A stretch of 36,269 nucleotides of DNA from positions 1-36,269 of the forward strand of contig MNZK01000051.1 of assembly GCA_001873635.1 (NCBI GenBank), written 5' to 3'. Every line of letters starts with the position of its first letter. Position 1 is the stretch's first letter. Origin of the DNA: Porphyromonadaceae bacterium CG2_30_38_12. Lineage in GTDB: Bacteria > Bacteroidota > Bacteroidia > Bacteroidales > Paludibacteraceae. The notes beneath the pieces were generated by a model. It had not been told where the DNA came from, did no database searches, and saw only the letters and a list, made by a program, of their open reading frames with translations. A program made the position numbers and the translations under genes. This document shows, in pieces, positions 1-9,500 of the stretch.

Positions 1-764
1 TATTTTGCGACCAACCTTTGGAGGCGTTATCTAAAATTTTTTCCCATTGCGTATCCGATTTCACTATGTAATTGGCAATAATCTCCACAAAATCTTCACG
101 CGTTTGCGAACCACCATACGAGCTTGTAAAGCCGAGCGAAGCGGCTACGCGTTCATCTCTATCCTGCCAGCTAAAAGGTTCGTAGTTTTTGTACGAAATG
201 AGATTAAACTCTTTGGGATAGGTTTTGGTTTGATGCAAAATGTGAGCAAATTCGTGATGCATCGTTTTGAAATAAAACTCATTAAGCATATCAACATCGC
301 CAGAGTTTATGGAGTTTACTCGAAAAAGACTAATTTTAATACCTCCTTCGGCAAGCCCCAAAATCATAGTGCCATTGGCTGGGTTATAAGCTGGCGAACC
401 GACCAAATGTATAACACGCGGTCCAATTTTTTTCAGAAAATCAGGTGATACGATTTTTGAATACACATCAAACCAAAGATACTTTGTAAGCACAGCAATT
501 TTTTTTGAATTTTCGTAGGTAGCAGGCACTAAATTGTAACTCATGTCGGTGCCTACATCCTGCATTTTATACAAAAAACGCATATTGTAGGGCTTTAAAA
601 AGTTATCTGACAAATACTTATCTAAATTATAGGATGCAGCAGTTGGTTCTAAATCTGCTGTGGAGGTATCGAAAATTGTTGGTTGTAACTTTTCTTCGGT
701 GCAGGTAGTAAAGATAGCTAAAACAACAATTACGAGGCATAAAGTAACTAATATTTTTTTCATG
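1..764 (-). CDS. Partial zinc metallohydrolase lipoprotein linked to SusC/SusD (C-terminus beyond window)
   Basis: The gene reads leftward from an ATG at 764-762 and stays open for 254 codons to the window edge, so its C-terminus is missing. It starts with MKK and a hydrophobic stretch ending in FTTC, so Cys21 is the likely lipidation site of a type II signal peptide. An HEFAHILH motif at residues 170-177 gives the HExxHxxH zinc site (His170, Glu171, His174, His177). The position directly after susC and susD, with a 40-bp gap, fits the family of substrate-import-associated zinc metallohydrolase lipoproteins (TIGR04549-like, Peptidase_Mx1-like). I infer a surface-exposed, outer-membrane-anchored hydrolase that trims a peptide or protein-linked substrate for the transporter. 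The substrate is unknown, and peptidase activity is assumed from the motif only. Confidence 0.85.
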
Positions 765-804
765 TTTCAAAAATTTAATAAAAATTGAATTGTCATCGTA
801 GTAA

Positions 805-2442
805 TTATTTTTCTATGTTTTCAATAGTAGGTGATAATTTTAGCAGCGTATTGTTGGGAGCGCTGCCATCTGTCAGTCGTGTATTTGCTTCCATTCCGGC
901 AGCAATTACTTCTTGGGGTATTTGCAAAGCGCGTCTCTCATCGTTCCAAGTAAGAATTTCTTCGCGGCTTTTGCCTACATGGTGTGTAATTTCAATGCCA
1001 TATCTTTTCAAATCGAACCAACGCAAACCATCAAACACAGTTTCAATTCTTCTGTAATGCAATATGCAGTCAATCAATGCTTTTTGATTTGTACTTACCA
1101 CAAAGTCGGGCGAAATGTTTTCCGTGTTGAAGGTGTTCACATAAGGTGTTCTGCCTGGCGTGTAAAAATTGCGGATTAATGTTTCGGTCAAGCTTGGCAT
1201 GCTAACACCGTTCATGTGTCTGGCGTCATCAAAGGTTTTTAAATCGGCAATGGCTTCGGTTGTTCGGTTGAGATAAACCAATGCTTCTGCCCGACACAGA
1301 ATCGTTTCGTCGCCCGTAAATTCAGCCCGCACAATATGTGCAAAACCAATACGCGCTACTTTGTCGGTATATTCAAAAAGTTCTCCACTTTTAGGAAAGA
1401 AAAGTCCATAATCTTGTGCGCCACGCAAATATAACTTGCCGTTGTAGCATGGATGATAGCTAAAGCCAGTCCATGTAGGTCCACTTCCAAATATTGTTGC
1501 TGTGGCAGCCTCCCTGTTGCAACCATAACGTGTACCGAAAATTCGATTCACCCACGATTGCGTTTGCACCAACAGAAAGTTGTTTTCGTTCGAAGCATTT
1601 ATCCAACCATACACAAAGGCATCATAGGTTGGATAATTGGCGTTCCAATTACGCATTTTTTTCGATGGTATCTCGCCTAACGCAGCAGATGCATATTTAA
1701 CAACATCGGCGTACTTGCGTTTGAAAAGGAAAAACCTTGCTGCAAAAGCATTTGCCGCTCGCTTATTGAAATGATATTTAGGCACATCATATAGTACGTC
1801 ATCTACAAGCACCAACCCTTCTATCAAGTCTTTTTCTATCAGATTATATACATCGCTTACGCTCTCTCGTTCGTAATTCACCAACACTTTCGTTTCGGGT
1901 TCGGTAACGTAGGGTATGCCTTTATCTTGTGCACTAAGCAAGTCATTTTTGTAAGTCTTTGCGAATATGTTTACCAATATAAAATGATTGTATGCCCGAA
2001 TGAGCAGCGCTTCTCCTTTTTGAGCTTTCACCTCATTGCCTTTGCCTTGTGCTTCGATGGTTTCAATGGCTTTCAACGCATGATTAGCCACAGCTATGGC
2101 TTTGTAGCAGCCACTCCACACTGCCGATGGCGAATCTTGTTCGTCGGACGAAACAGCTGCTTCGAAAGCAAATATCTCGTCGTGCATACGGTCGAAAGAA
2201 CTTAGGTTGTAATATATGCCATTCTTGTCAGGCGAATTATTATCAATAAAATTGTCGCTGCTCAATTCGCACATCACAGCATAATTGCCATCGGAATAAC
2301 CGCTTGACAAAAATTTTGAAATTTGTTTTGAAGTAACAAGTTCAGCTCTGTTATCGGGCACTTTGTCTAAAAAATCAGAGCAACTGCTCCATAGCGTTGC
2401 AAGTACGAGTATCGTGAGTGTGTGTATTTGTTTAATTTTCAT
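805..2442 (-). CDS. SusD/RagB family outer-membrane substrate-binding lipoprotein
   Basis: A 545-residue protein with a lipoprotein signal peptide ending LWSSC (Cys21), followed by SDFLDKVPDN, the usual start of mature SusD/RagB proteins. The length fits the family (about 500-600 residues). The N-terminal part carries the TPR-like helical region (for example the stretch around GEALLIRAYNHF), and the C-terminal part has the SusD_RagB signature with an R-R-E-T-V-F-D-G-L-R-W-F-D-L-K-R-type segment near residue 470. SusD proteins sit as a lid over a SusC barrel and capture oligosaccharides or peptides at the cell surface. The start lies 38 bp after susC, so the two are almost certainly co-transcribed. 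No glycoside hydrolase, sigma factor or sensor is visible beside the pair, so the substrate cannot be read from context. Confidence 0.95.
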   Translation of the reverse strand: MKIKQIHTLTILVLATLWSSCSDFLDKVPDNRAELVTSKQISKFLSSGYSDGNYAVMCELSSDNFIDNNSPDKNGIYYNLSSFDRMHDEIFAFEAAVSSDEQDSPSAVWSGCYKAIAVANHALKAIETIEAQGKGNEVKAQKGEALLIRAYNHFILVNIFAKTYKNDLLSAQDKGIPYVTEPETKVLVNYERESVSDVYNLIEKDLIEGLVLVDDVLYDVPKYHFNKRAANAFAARFFLFKRKYADVVKYASAALGEIPSKKMRNWNANYPTYDAFVYGWINASNENNFLLVQTQSWVNRIFGTRYGCNREAATATIFGSGPTWTGFSYHPCYNGKLYLRGAQDYGLFFPKSGELFEYTDKVARIGFAHIVRAEFTGDETILCRAEALVYLNRTTEAIADLKTFDDARHMNGVSMPSLTETLIRNFYTPGRTPYVNTFNTENISPDFVVSTNQKALIDCILHYRRIETVFDGLRWFDLKRYGIEITHHVGKSREEILTWNDERRALQIPQEVIAAGMEANTRLTDGSAPNNTLLKLSPTIENIEK

Positions 2443-2480
2443 AATTTTATATCATTTCATTTTTTTTTTTTGAAAATAAA

Positions 2481-5400
2481 TTAAATGCCTACCCGCAGCG
2501 TTAATGTAAATTGCTTGGGCATGGGAGTTGCCACCCCTCCGGTATTCATAAACTCAGGGTCTTGCCCGTTTAATTTTTTATCGGAGTAAAGTAAAAATAA
2601 ATTGGTAGCTTGAATTTTTAGTTGCAAATCGCTTAACTTTAAGTTTTCGATAAGCGATTTTGGAAAATCATAAGCCAACGAAACCTCTTTCAGACGAGCA
2701 AATCCCCCATCGGCAATGCGTGAAGTGGAATAATTGTAGGCATTGTAGGCGTAGGCTATTTGTGTGTCGTTGTAGAACTGACGAGCACTTGCTATTGTTG
2801 GGATGTTTGTTTTCAGCTCATCGCCAGGCAATACCCATCTGTTTTTGAATTCTTTAGGCAATGACGTTAAGTCGGTGTAAACTGCACTAAATACGGGGTC
2901 GAGACGTACTTTGTTTCCAAACGAATAGGTTATAAATGCATTCAATCTGAAATTTTTATATTTGAATAAATTTCCAAAACCACCCGTGATGGTGGGATCG
3001 GTAGGACCTTCATATTTCAAAAAATCCAATTTATTAAACTCCTGAAAATTAATATTGGTAACTGTTTCTTCGCCATTTTGATTGGTGAATTTTGGTAAAC
3101 CCTCATCGTTTAAGCCTAAAAAAGGGATAGAAAATAAAGCTCTTACTGGGTAACCTTCGAGCGCATAGCCCGAGCCTGTAACAAGCTGAACCACATTGCT
3201 TCGCGATTTTAAGCTTGTTATTTTATTGTCAATCCAAGCAAATGTAAGGTCTGTTGTCCAGTTAAAATTTTTGGTACTGATGTTTTTTGTCGAAAGCGTA
3301 AATTCTGCCCCTTGCGATTTCATGGAGGCTACGTTGGCATATTTCCCAATCACACCACCTACACCTTGCGTATAAATTCGCCCTATCAAATCGTAATTAT
3401 TACGCGTATAGTAGTCAATGGCAACGTTTACCTTGTTTTCCACAAAACCTATGTCTGCACCTATATTCAGTTCATGTTTTTTTTCGTAAGTTAGCTCACT
3501 GTTTTCAATATCTTCGAGCATGGTTGCATTTTCACTTACTGTCGATAGTGGTCGCCAGGGCGAATAAGAACGAAATATCGGCTGCGCATTTGTAACATAC
3601 GAAGGTCCTCTATCTGCCGTAAGGCTATACGAAGTTTTCAATGTGAAATGGGATAAGGCAGGTTTCAATGCGCTGAAAAAACTTTCTTCGTGCATGTTCC
3701 AGGCTAAAGCCACATTCCAAGTAGGGAGCCATCTCGATTGGGTCGATTTCCCCAACTTATTTGTCCCTTCGTAGCGCCCTGTGAGGTTCAGTATGTATTT
3801 CCCGTCGTACGAAAATGTGGAAGACGCAAAGGCAGCAAGGCTTCGGGTATATGTCCAGGCATTGCCGTAATAAGTGCCATTTTCTTCTTTTTGTTGTTTG
3901 AATAAATGGTAATCAACAAAAGGTACACCGCCGTCATTGTACAGATATCCCCAACCTTGAAAAAACACCGAGTTGCGATCGGTCAAATTAGATTCGACAC
4001 CTGCAAACAAATTTAATAGATGCTGTTCATTTGTGCCAAATGCTTTATTGAATGTTGTTGTTCCTCTAAAGTCGAGCTGCATAATGCTGTAATCGTCGCG
4101 CAAATATATACCTCCTTCGGGCAAAACTGTTTCGGGTAAAGCATTTTCATTGTCGGGGTCGGTGTAAAGGTATGGGTTGGAACTACGAATGGTCTCGTCC
4201 TCTGGTTCGATACCTGCGCGATAAGCCATAGCTTGATTTGAATTGTCCTTAATGAAATGTTCTTTGGCAGTGCCTTGATAACGGATTGATGCTAAGCCAT
4301 TAAATTCAAGCCCTTTCAATGCTTTCCAATTCAATTCCCCTTGAAACTTTACATCTGAAATTTTCAAATCGATATAATTGTTGTTTAGCTCATTGAAAAT
4401 ATTAAACGATGCATAATTTCTTTTGTAATACGTGTTGGGGTCGAGTGTGCGCGAAGTGTTTAAGGCAAAACTGTATGGGTTTATGTCGAAATTTCGTTTC
4501 ACTTCACCTCGTACCACGTCTGTTTCCTGCCCCAGCGTGCCAGGTGCTGATTGCGAACGGTGCGAGGCGTTGGTTAGAAAGTTTAAACTCAATTTCTTTG
4601 ATAAATTGAAGGCAGCGTTTACGTTGGCAGTGTAGCGCTCCACATCGCTTACGAGCGTCCAGCCCGGATCGTTCATGGCTGATACAGAGGCATAAAGTTT
4701 TGCCTTTTCGTTGCCCGAACTGATACTCACCGCATGGTTTTGTACCAAGGAATTTTGAAACAATAAATCGAACCAATTGGTATTTCTAAATTCAGCATCA
4801 CGCAAATAGGCATTCATAGCACTTGTGGTGTGAGCCAAAGCGTAGGTGTCGGTTATGGGGTCGTAGGTGTCCAACAGTTGATACATTTTGCCATACACGC
4901 CCGAATTAGGACTGTTGGCAATGGCTGCTAATTCCAACCATCCTTTCTGTTCCATCTCTTTGTAAATTCCCATTTGCTCCTGCGAGTTAGAGATATTGAA
5001 ATTGTTGTAGCTTGGCTTTAAGCGGTTGGACAATTCCATGCTGTAGTTTATTTTGCTTTGTCCCACTTTGCCTCGTTTGGTGGTGATAACAATAACTCCT
5101 GCCATAGCTCTGGCGCCGTAAATTGATGTGGCAGAACCATCTTTAAGTATTTGAAAATTCTCAATGTCATCGGCATTTAACCCAGCAATAGCCGACGAAA
5201 TGAGCGTTACAGCATCTCCCGACGAAAGTTGGTCGGACGAAACATCAACGGCATCTTCCATCACGACACCATCTACCACCCACAAGGGCTTGGAATTTCC
5301 ATAAATAGAAGTGGCACCACGCACACGAATTTTGGGTGCAGTGCCGAAAGTGCCCGATACATTTTGCACAGAAACACCTGCTGCCTTGCCTTCCAAGGCA

Positions 5401-5828
5401 CGACTAATATCTGCTACGCCATCGAGTTTCGTTTTTTCTGCATCGAGCTTAGTAGCAGCACCTGTAAATAAGCGCTTGTCCATTTTTTGCATGCCAGTAA
5501 CTACAAGTTCTTCCAATTGCTTGCTATCCGACTCCATGACTATACGTAAATTTGGCTTTGCTGCTATCTCTACCATTTTCATGCCTACGTAGGACACAAT
5601 TAGTTTTTTGTACTGTGCTGGTATCTCAAGTTCGAACCTTCCATTCAAATCTGTCACAGTTCCTCGTTGGCTATTTGCTAAGGGATACACAGCAGCGCCA
5701 ATAATTGTTTCTCCGGCTTCGTCCATCACGACTCCTTGGATTTTTATTGTTTGAGCAAAACTTATGCTTACATACAAAACAAAAATAATTAGCGTAATAT
5801 AGCGGTTTTTGGTAAATAAAAAATTCAT
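2481..5828 (-). CDS. SusC/RagA family TonB-dependent outer-membrane transporter
   Basis: A 1115-residue protein in the normal SusC size range. A signal peptide ends near SISFAQ (residue 26). Residues about 28-98 form the carboxypeptidase-regulatory-like domain (GVVMDEAGETIIGAAV, then TVTDLNGRFEL). A TonB-box-like LEELVVTG lies near residues 105-112. The plug domain follows, with RALEGKAAGVSVQ, IRVRGATSIYG, LWVVDGV and a GARAMAGVIVITTKRG end. The rest is the 22-strand barrel, ending with the aromatic/hydrophobic QFTLTLRVGI typical of outer-membrane proteins. It should import a bulky substrate using TonB energy together with the downstream SusD. It is the first gene of the unit and is preceded by a long AT-rich leader with hairpins. 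No N-terminal STN domain is present, so coupling to an anti-sigma factor is unlikely. Confidence 0.96.
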   Translation of the reverse strand: MNFLFTKNRYITLIIFVLYVSISFAQTIKIQGVVMDEAGETIIGAAVYPLANSQRGTVTDLNGRFELEIPAQYKKLIVSYVGMKMVEIAAKPNLRIVMESDSKQLEELVVTGMQKMDKRLFTGAATKLDAEKTKLDGVADISRALEGKAAGVSVQNVSGTFGTAPKIRVRGATSIYGNSKPLWVVDGVVMEDAVDVSSDQLSSGDAVTLISSAIAGLNADDIENFQILKDGSATSIYGARAMAGVIVITTKRGKVGQSKINYSMELSNRLKPSYNNFNISNSQEQMGIYKEMEQKGWLELAAIANSPNSGVYGKMYQLLDTYDPITDTYALAHTTSAMNAYLRDAEFRNTNWFDLLFQNSLVQNHAVSISSGNEKAKLYASVSAMNDPGWTLVSDVERYTANVNAAFNLSKKLSLNFLTNASHRSQSAPGTLGQETDVVRGEVKRNFDINPYSFALNTSRTLDPNTYYKRNYASFNIFNELNNNYIDLKISDVKFQGELNWKALKGLEFNGLASIRYQGTAKEHFIKDNSNQAMAYRAGIEPEDETIRSSNPYLYTDPDNENALPETVLPEGGIYLRDDYSIMQLDFRGTTTFNKAFGTNEQHLLNLFAGVESNLTDRNSVFFQGWGYLYNDGGVPFVDYHLFKQQKEENGTYYGNAWTYTRSLAAFASSTFSYDGKYILNLTGRYEGTNKLGKSTQSRWLPTWNVALAWNMHEESFFSALKPALSHFTLKTSYSLTADRGPSYVTNAQPIFRSYSPWRPLSTVSENATMLEDIENSELTYEKKHELNIGADIGFVENKVNVAIDYYTRNNYDLIGRIYTQGVGGVIGKYANVASMKSQGAEFTLSTKNISTKNFNWTTDLTFAWIDNKITSLKSRSNVVQLVTGSGYALEGYPVRALFSIPFLGLNDEGLPKFTNQNGEETVTNINFQEFNKLDFLKYEGPTDPTITGGFGNLFKYKNFRLNAFITYSFGNKVRLDPVFSAVYTDLTSLPKEFKNRWVLPGDELKTNIPTIASARQFYNDTQIAYAYNAYNYSTSRIADGGFARLKEVSLAYDFPKSLIENLKLSDLQLKIQATNLFLLYSDKKLNGQDPEFMNTGGVATPMPKQFTLTLRVGI

Positions 5829-5892
5829 CGGCTCTTTTTTTTTATGTTGAAATTTCTTAATTTAAATATTATTTGAAATAATAATGTATGTG

Positions 5893-5942
5893 GACGAATT
5901 ATTGATTCGTCTTCAAATAAAAATCGTCCTTTCAACGGACGA
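5893..5942 (-). promoter_or_regulatory. Two hairpins in the susC leader with competing pairings
   Basis: Read on the minus strand, the first hairpin is TCGTCC-GTTGAAA-GGACGA (5942-5924), followed directly by TTTTTATTT, which resembles a small intrinsic terminator. The second is GACGAAT-CAATA-ATTCGTC (5911-5893). The 3' arm of the first (GGACGA) can also pair with TCGTCC at the 3' end of the second, so the terminator-like and alternative folds exclude each other. The element lies 64-114 bp upstream of the susC start. An attenuator or sRNA/protein target in the leader is my inference; only the pairings are seen. Confidence 0.5.
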
Positions 5943-6098
5943 GATGACACATTTTTGTATTTTAGATTATAAAGTTAAGGTTTTTATCCAGAATAAGTAT
6001 TGTTGCTGAGTGTGTAGTCAAACTTTATTTTTGGATTAAACACGAATGCGTGTCATTTTGTTTAAACATCATGCTATTTAGTTTCAAATTGACAAGTG

Positions 6099-6106
6099 CA
6101 AAAGTA
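6099..6106 (-). promoter_or_regulatory. Candidate -7 element (TACTTTTG) for the susC unit
   Basis: An exact match to the Bacteroidota TAnnTTTG -7 consensus on the minus strand, and the only one I found between susC and pckA. No clear TTTG lies at the expected -33 position, so it may be weak or activator-dependent. Transcription from here would give an untranslated leader of about 260 nt that includes the hairpins at 5893-5942. The rest of 5829-6326 is AT-rich DNA with no convincing reading frame. Confidence 0.35.
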
Positions 6107-6326
6107 TGGTTTTTATTTGAATTTCTATGCATAATAACATCATTTTTTTTGAACATCGTATTTTTTAATCGTATATTATTGTTTCTAATCTCGTTTTGAC
6201 ACATACTTATTGGTTTGATTTACAAATACAAACCCATTTTTTTTTGTCGTTTTAATGTTGATGTTATGCAGCTTGCTATCGTGCGTAATTAGAGTTTAGC
6301 TGAAAACTTACAGGGTGTTGTTGTAC

Positions 6327-6366
6327 AAAAAAAAGAGCTGCTCGATGGATTATCGAACAGCTCTTT
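6327..6366 (-). terminator. Intrinsic terminator of pckA
   Basis: On the minus strand a 15-bp stem (arms 6352-6366 and 6332-6346, one G-U wobble, 5-nt loop) is followed by a run of eight T (complement of the A run at 6327-6334). It lies 40 bp after the pckA stop and should isolate pckA from the susC leader. Confidence 0.9.
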
Positions 6367-6405
6367 GATTATAAATCCCCTTTTGCGCGATTTAGGGGGG
6401 TATTT

Positions 6406-8001
6406 TTACAATTGTGGTCCTGAAGGAATCAATGCCTTGGCATCGTCGTTGTCGCAGTATTGTTCAAAATTCTTGATGTACTTAGCAGCAAGCGATTTTG
6501 CTTTTGTTTCCCATGCAGTAACATCAGCGTAGGTATCGCGTGGGTCAAGAATTTCAGTATCTACATTGTTCAATACAGTAGGAGCTACCAAATTCAAAAT
6601 TGGAATGTGTTTTTTTTGAGCATTCTCAATAGAACCATCGATAATGGCATCGATAATAGCACGCGTGTTTTTCAATGAAATACGTTTTCCTGTTCCGTTC
6701 CATCCGGTGTTTACCAAGTAAACTTTTGCATTGTGTTCTTTGGCTTTGCCAATCAATGTTTTTGCATACACGGTTGGGTGCAAAGTTAAGAATGCTTCAC
6801 CAAATGCAGGCGAGAATGAAGGAACGGGCTCTGTGATACCACGTTCAGTTCCGGCTAATTTGGAGGTAAAGCCCGATAGGAAGTGATATTGTGCTGAGTT
6901 TTCGTCCAAAATGGATACGGGAGGCAACACGCCAAATGCATCAGCCGAAAGGTAGATGATTTTAGATGCATGTCCTGCACGTGAGGGAGAAACGATTTTG
7001 TTGATGTGGTAGATTGGATACGAAACGCGTGTGTTTTCAGTTTTTGAACCACCTGATGTATAGTCAGCAACGCCATCAGTGCCTACTGTAACGTTTTCCA
7101 GCAAAGCATCACGGCGAATAGCTCTCCAAATGTCAGGTTCTTTGTCTTTCTCCAAATCAATAACTTTTGCATAGCAACCACCTTCATAGTTAAATACGCC
7201 ATTGTTATCCCAACCGTGCTCATCGTCACCAATCAAATAACGTTTTGGGTCAGCTGATAAAGTTGTTTTTCCGGTTCCCGAAAGTCCGAAGAAAATAGCG
7301 ACATCGCCTGCTTCGCCTACGTTGGCTGAACAGTGCATAGAGGCAATACCTCTTAATGGCATGTAGAAATTCATCAACGAGAAAATACCTTTTTTCATTT
7401 CGCCGCCATACCAAGTACCACCGCAAATTGCCATTTTTTCGCTTAAGTTAAACAGCACAAATACCTCTGAATGCAAACCGTGTTCTTTCCAGTTGGAATC
7501 AACTGCTTTCGAACCATTTAAGAAAGTAAAGTCAGGTTCACCAAAGTTTGCCAATTCGTAATGCGAAGGACGAAGAAACATATTGGTAACAAAATGTGCC
7601 TGCCATGCTACTTCCATTACAAAACGCACTTTCATGCGTGTGTCATTGTTTGTACCAGCATAACAATCAACTACATAAAGTTTTTTTGAAGAACCAAGTT
7701 GGTTAGTTACCAAAGTTTTACAGTCAGCAAATGATTCTTTGCTTACTGGTTTGTTGATATTACCATCCCACCACATGTTGTTTTCAGTGATTTCATCTTT
7801 CACAAAAAACTTATCCTTAGGAGATCGTCCTGTGAAAATACCAGTATCAACCGATACAGCTCCAGTTGTTGTTAAAACACCTTTTTCAAAACCTTCGTTT
7901 GCAGGATCAATTTCTGCCTGAAACAATTCTTCGTAAGTGGGATTGTAACTGATTTCAAAGTTACCCGAAATACCATACTTGCTTAAATCCAAATTTGCCA
8001 T
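6406..8001 (-). CDS. pckA: Phosphoenolpyruvate carboxykinase (ATP)
   Basis: A 531-residue ATP-type PEP carboxykinase of standard family length. It converts oxaloacetate and ATP to PEP, CO2 and ADP in the cytosol; in Bacteroidales the reverse, CO2-fixing direction during fermentation to succinate is also well established. Visible signatures are TGRSPKDKF (substrate-binding Arg59), GGEMKKG (Lys203/204, metal site), SMHCSANVG (metal-site His223), the kinase P-loop [11 protein letters not shown] (residues 239-249, Lys245) and LIGDDEHGW (Asp259/260, kinase-2). The gene is monocistronic, with a promoter candidate about 70 bp upstream and a strong terminator downstream. The start chosen is the ATG giving [10 protein letters not shown], as in homologues. 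Nothing is missing or truncated. Confidence 0.98.
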   Translation of the reverse strand: MANLDLSKYGISGNFEISYNPTYEELFQAEIDPANEGFEKGVLTTTGAVSVDTGIFTGRSPKDKFFVKDEITENNMWWDGNINKPVSKESFADCKTLVTNQLGSSKKLYVVDCYAGTNNDTRMKVRFVMEVAWQAHFVTNMFLRPSHYELANFGEPDFTFLNGSKAVDSNWKEHGLHSEVFVLFNLSEKMAICGGTWYGGEMKKGIFSLMNFYMPLRGIASMHCSANVGEAGDVAIFFGLSGTGKTTLSADPKRYLIGDDEHGWDNNGVFNYEGGCYAKVIDLEKDKEPDIWRAIRRDALLENVTVGTDGVADYTSGGSKTENTRVSYPIYHINKIVSPSRAGHASKIIYLSADAFGVLPPVSILDENSAQYHFLSGFTSKLAGTERGITEPVPSFSPAFGEAFLTLHPTVYAKTLIGKAKEHNAKVYLVNTGWNGTGKRISLKNTRAIIDAIIDGSIENAQKKHIPILNLVAPTVLNNVDTEILDPRDTYADVTAWETKAKSLAAKYIKNFEQYCDNDDAKALIPSGPQL

Positions 8002-8068
8002 TGTTTTAATTTAAAAAATTTATTACTTGATTTTATTCTTCTCTCTTTTTATTCCTTTTTTAGCGCTA

Positions 8069-8095
8069 CAAAAGTACGAAAATTTTTATTATCAA
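8069..8095 (-). promoter_or_regulatory. Probable pckA promoter
   Basis: The minus strand has TACTTTTG (8076-8069), an exact TAnnTTTG -7 element, with TTG upstream (8095-8093) at a spacing of 16-17 bp, slightly short for the usual 17-23. Transcription would start near 8065, giving a leader of about 60 nt before the pckA ATG. Confidence 0.6.
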
Positions 8096-8244
8096 AAAAC
8101 TAATTACGGAAATTTTTCCTTAATTAATCAAAAAAACAGGTTTTTAGATGAATTTATTCCAAAACAGTGAAATAACTTCTACAATTACGAAAAAGTTTTT
8201 CTGTATATCTTTCACGCAAAGGATAGACATTTAGGGTGTTACTC

Positions 8245-8275
8245 AAAAAAAAAACTTCTAAACTTTTTAAAGTTT
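8245..8275 (-). terminator. Possible weak terminator downstream of the rlmB region
   Basis: On the minus strand an A/T-rich hairpin AAACTTT-AA-AAAGTTT (8275-8260) is followed by AGAAG and a run of ten T. The stem is weak. It could end transcripts coming from rlmB and the small frame at 8406-8624. Apart from this and the pckA promoter, the stretch 8002-8405 shows no gene, RNA or repeat that I recognise. Confidence 0.35.
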
Positions 8276-8405
8276 CAACTCCAAAATCTTACAGAAATTG
8301 AGCGTGGTCAACAGCTTTCAACAAAAAAGCAAATCTCGCCATCTAAAATACTTATTTGGGAGGAGTTTCGTTGCTTTAAGGTTAATTAATAAAAGAAAAA
8401 ATGAA

Positions 8406-8624
8406 TTAATTTGCAATAGATTTGGAACCCGATTTTTTCTTTAACTTACACAAATAGAAAGTTTTATATTTAGATAGAAGAACGTATTCCGTTAATAAAT
8501 TGTAGTTTTTGAAAATGCCCCAACTTGACAAACTGCTACATGCACACAGAACGAAAACAATCGAAAAAACAAACAGTGCGGAAACTCGCCACGTATGTAA
8601 TATCATGGTGCCCAAAAGTTGCAA
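8406..8624 (-). CDS. Doubtful small membrane or lipoprotein-like hypothetical protein
   Basis: A 72-codon frame (66 codons if the ATG at 8606 is used) starts 40 bp after rlmB on the same strand. It has a hydrophobic stretch (SALFVFSIVFVL) followed by CACSS, which could be a membrane anchor or a lipobox-like site, and then a Lys-rich tail. I do not recognise any family. Its support is only its position downstream of rlmB and its hydrophobic start; chance occurrence in AT-rich DNA is quite possible. Confidence 0.2.
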   Translation of the reverse strand: MQLLGTMILHTWRVSALFVFSIVFVLCACSSLSSWGIFKNYNLLTEYVLLSKYKTFYLCKLKKKSGSKSIAN

Positions 8625-8664
8625 GGGTTTGGAATTTCATTTGCTTTCGGTATTGCTGCAAAAT

Positions 8665-9438
8665 TTAAAGCTTGTCTGCTAAGCCACGCTGACGGACTGT
8701 TTCGTACAGAAGTACACCGGCAGCTACGGATACATTGAGCGAGTCGATACTTCCTAATAACGGAATGCGAATTGTTTCGTTGCACAGTTTGAGATGGTCT
8801 GGATTAACGCCATCATCTTCGGAGCCCATAATTAGTGCTGTAGGAACGGTAAAATTTGCTTCGGTGTAATCTCTGGTAGCCTTTTCGCTTGCTGCTACTA
8901 CTTTTAATCCCGAGTTGGCTAAATATTTAAGGGTATTTCCTAAATTTTCGGTTCGGCATACAGGGATAGAAAGCAGTGCTCCGGCAGAGGTTTTCACGGC
9001 ATCAGCATTCATTGATGCGCCCCCTTTGGTAGGTATAACCATAGCATGAACTCCTGCGCACTCACACGTACGAGCTATTGCACCAAAATTGCGAACATCC
9101 GTAATGCCATCGAGAACAACTACAAAAGGATTTTTGCCTTCTTCGTAAAGTGTAGGAATGATATCTTCTATGCGCTGATAGCTTACAGGTGATATAAAAG
9201 CAATAGCTCCTTGATGATTTTTTACAGTCATTTTGTTGAGCTTTTCAAGCGGAACATACTGAACCGGAATTTGAAGTCCATCGATAGCTGCAAATAATTC
9301 ACGCGATAATTCGCTGGTCATATCTCTACGCATCAATACTTTATCAATATCTTTTCCCGCTTGTATCGCTTCAATAACTGTTCGTATCCCAAAAATCATA
9401 TCTTTTTCGGGACGCTGTTTGTTTTTATAATTTATCAT
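8665..9438 (-). CDS. rlmB: 23S rRNA (guanosine-2'-O-)-methyltransferase RlmB (TrmH/SpoU family)
   Basis: A 257-residue SpoU-class (SPOUT) methyltransferase. The N-terminal part has the substrate-binding domain start MIFGIRTVIEAI (from residue 14), and the catalytic domain carries motif 1 DVRNFGAIARTCECAG (Asn and Arg of NxGxxxR), motif 2 LIMGSEDDGV and motif 3 IPLLGSIDSLNVSVAAG, whose deep trefoil knot binds S-adenosylmethionine. It is expected to methylate the 2'-OH of G2251 (E. coli numbering) in the P-loop of 23S rRNA. The start is either the ATG at 9438 or the internal ATG 13 codons later; both leave the domain whole. It diverges from the S41 peptidase gene. A tRNA-modifying TrmH paralogue is the only alternative. 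Confidence 0.9.
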   Translation of the reverse strand: MINYKNKQRPEKDMIFGIRTVIEAIQAGKDIDKVLMRRDMTSELSRELFAAIDGLQIPVQYVPLEKLNKMTVKNHQGAIAFISPVSYQRIEDIIPTLYEEGKNPFVVVLDGITDVRNFGAIARTCECAGVHAMVIPTKGGASMNADAVKTSAGALLSIPVCRTENLGNTLKYLANSGLKVVAASEKATRDYTEANFTVPTALIMGSEDDGVNPDHLKLCNETIRIPLLGSIDSLNVSVAAGVLLYETVRQRGLADKL

Positions 9439-9500
9439 TTGTTTGTATCAAAAGTTGTGTGTTAATTGTTTTATAAAATAATATCATGGCAGCGAAGTTA

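Noticed and set aside
47-448. A 133-codon plus-strand frame at the left end
   Set aside because: It is antisense to the zinc metallohydrolase lipoprotein, whose HExxHxxH motif and signal peptide are on the minus strand.
6367-6405. A C-run/G-run inverted repeat after the pckA stop
   Set aside because: The arms do not pair properly when aligned as reverse complements; the real terminator is at 6327-6366.
8603-8785. A 60-codon frame overlapping the end of rlmB
   Set aside because: It overlaps the conserved C-terminal motif of rlmB in another frame and has no independent support.
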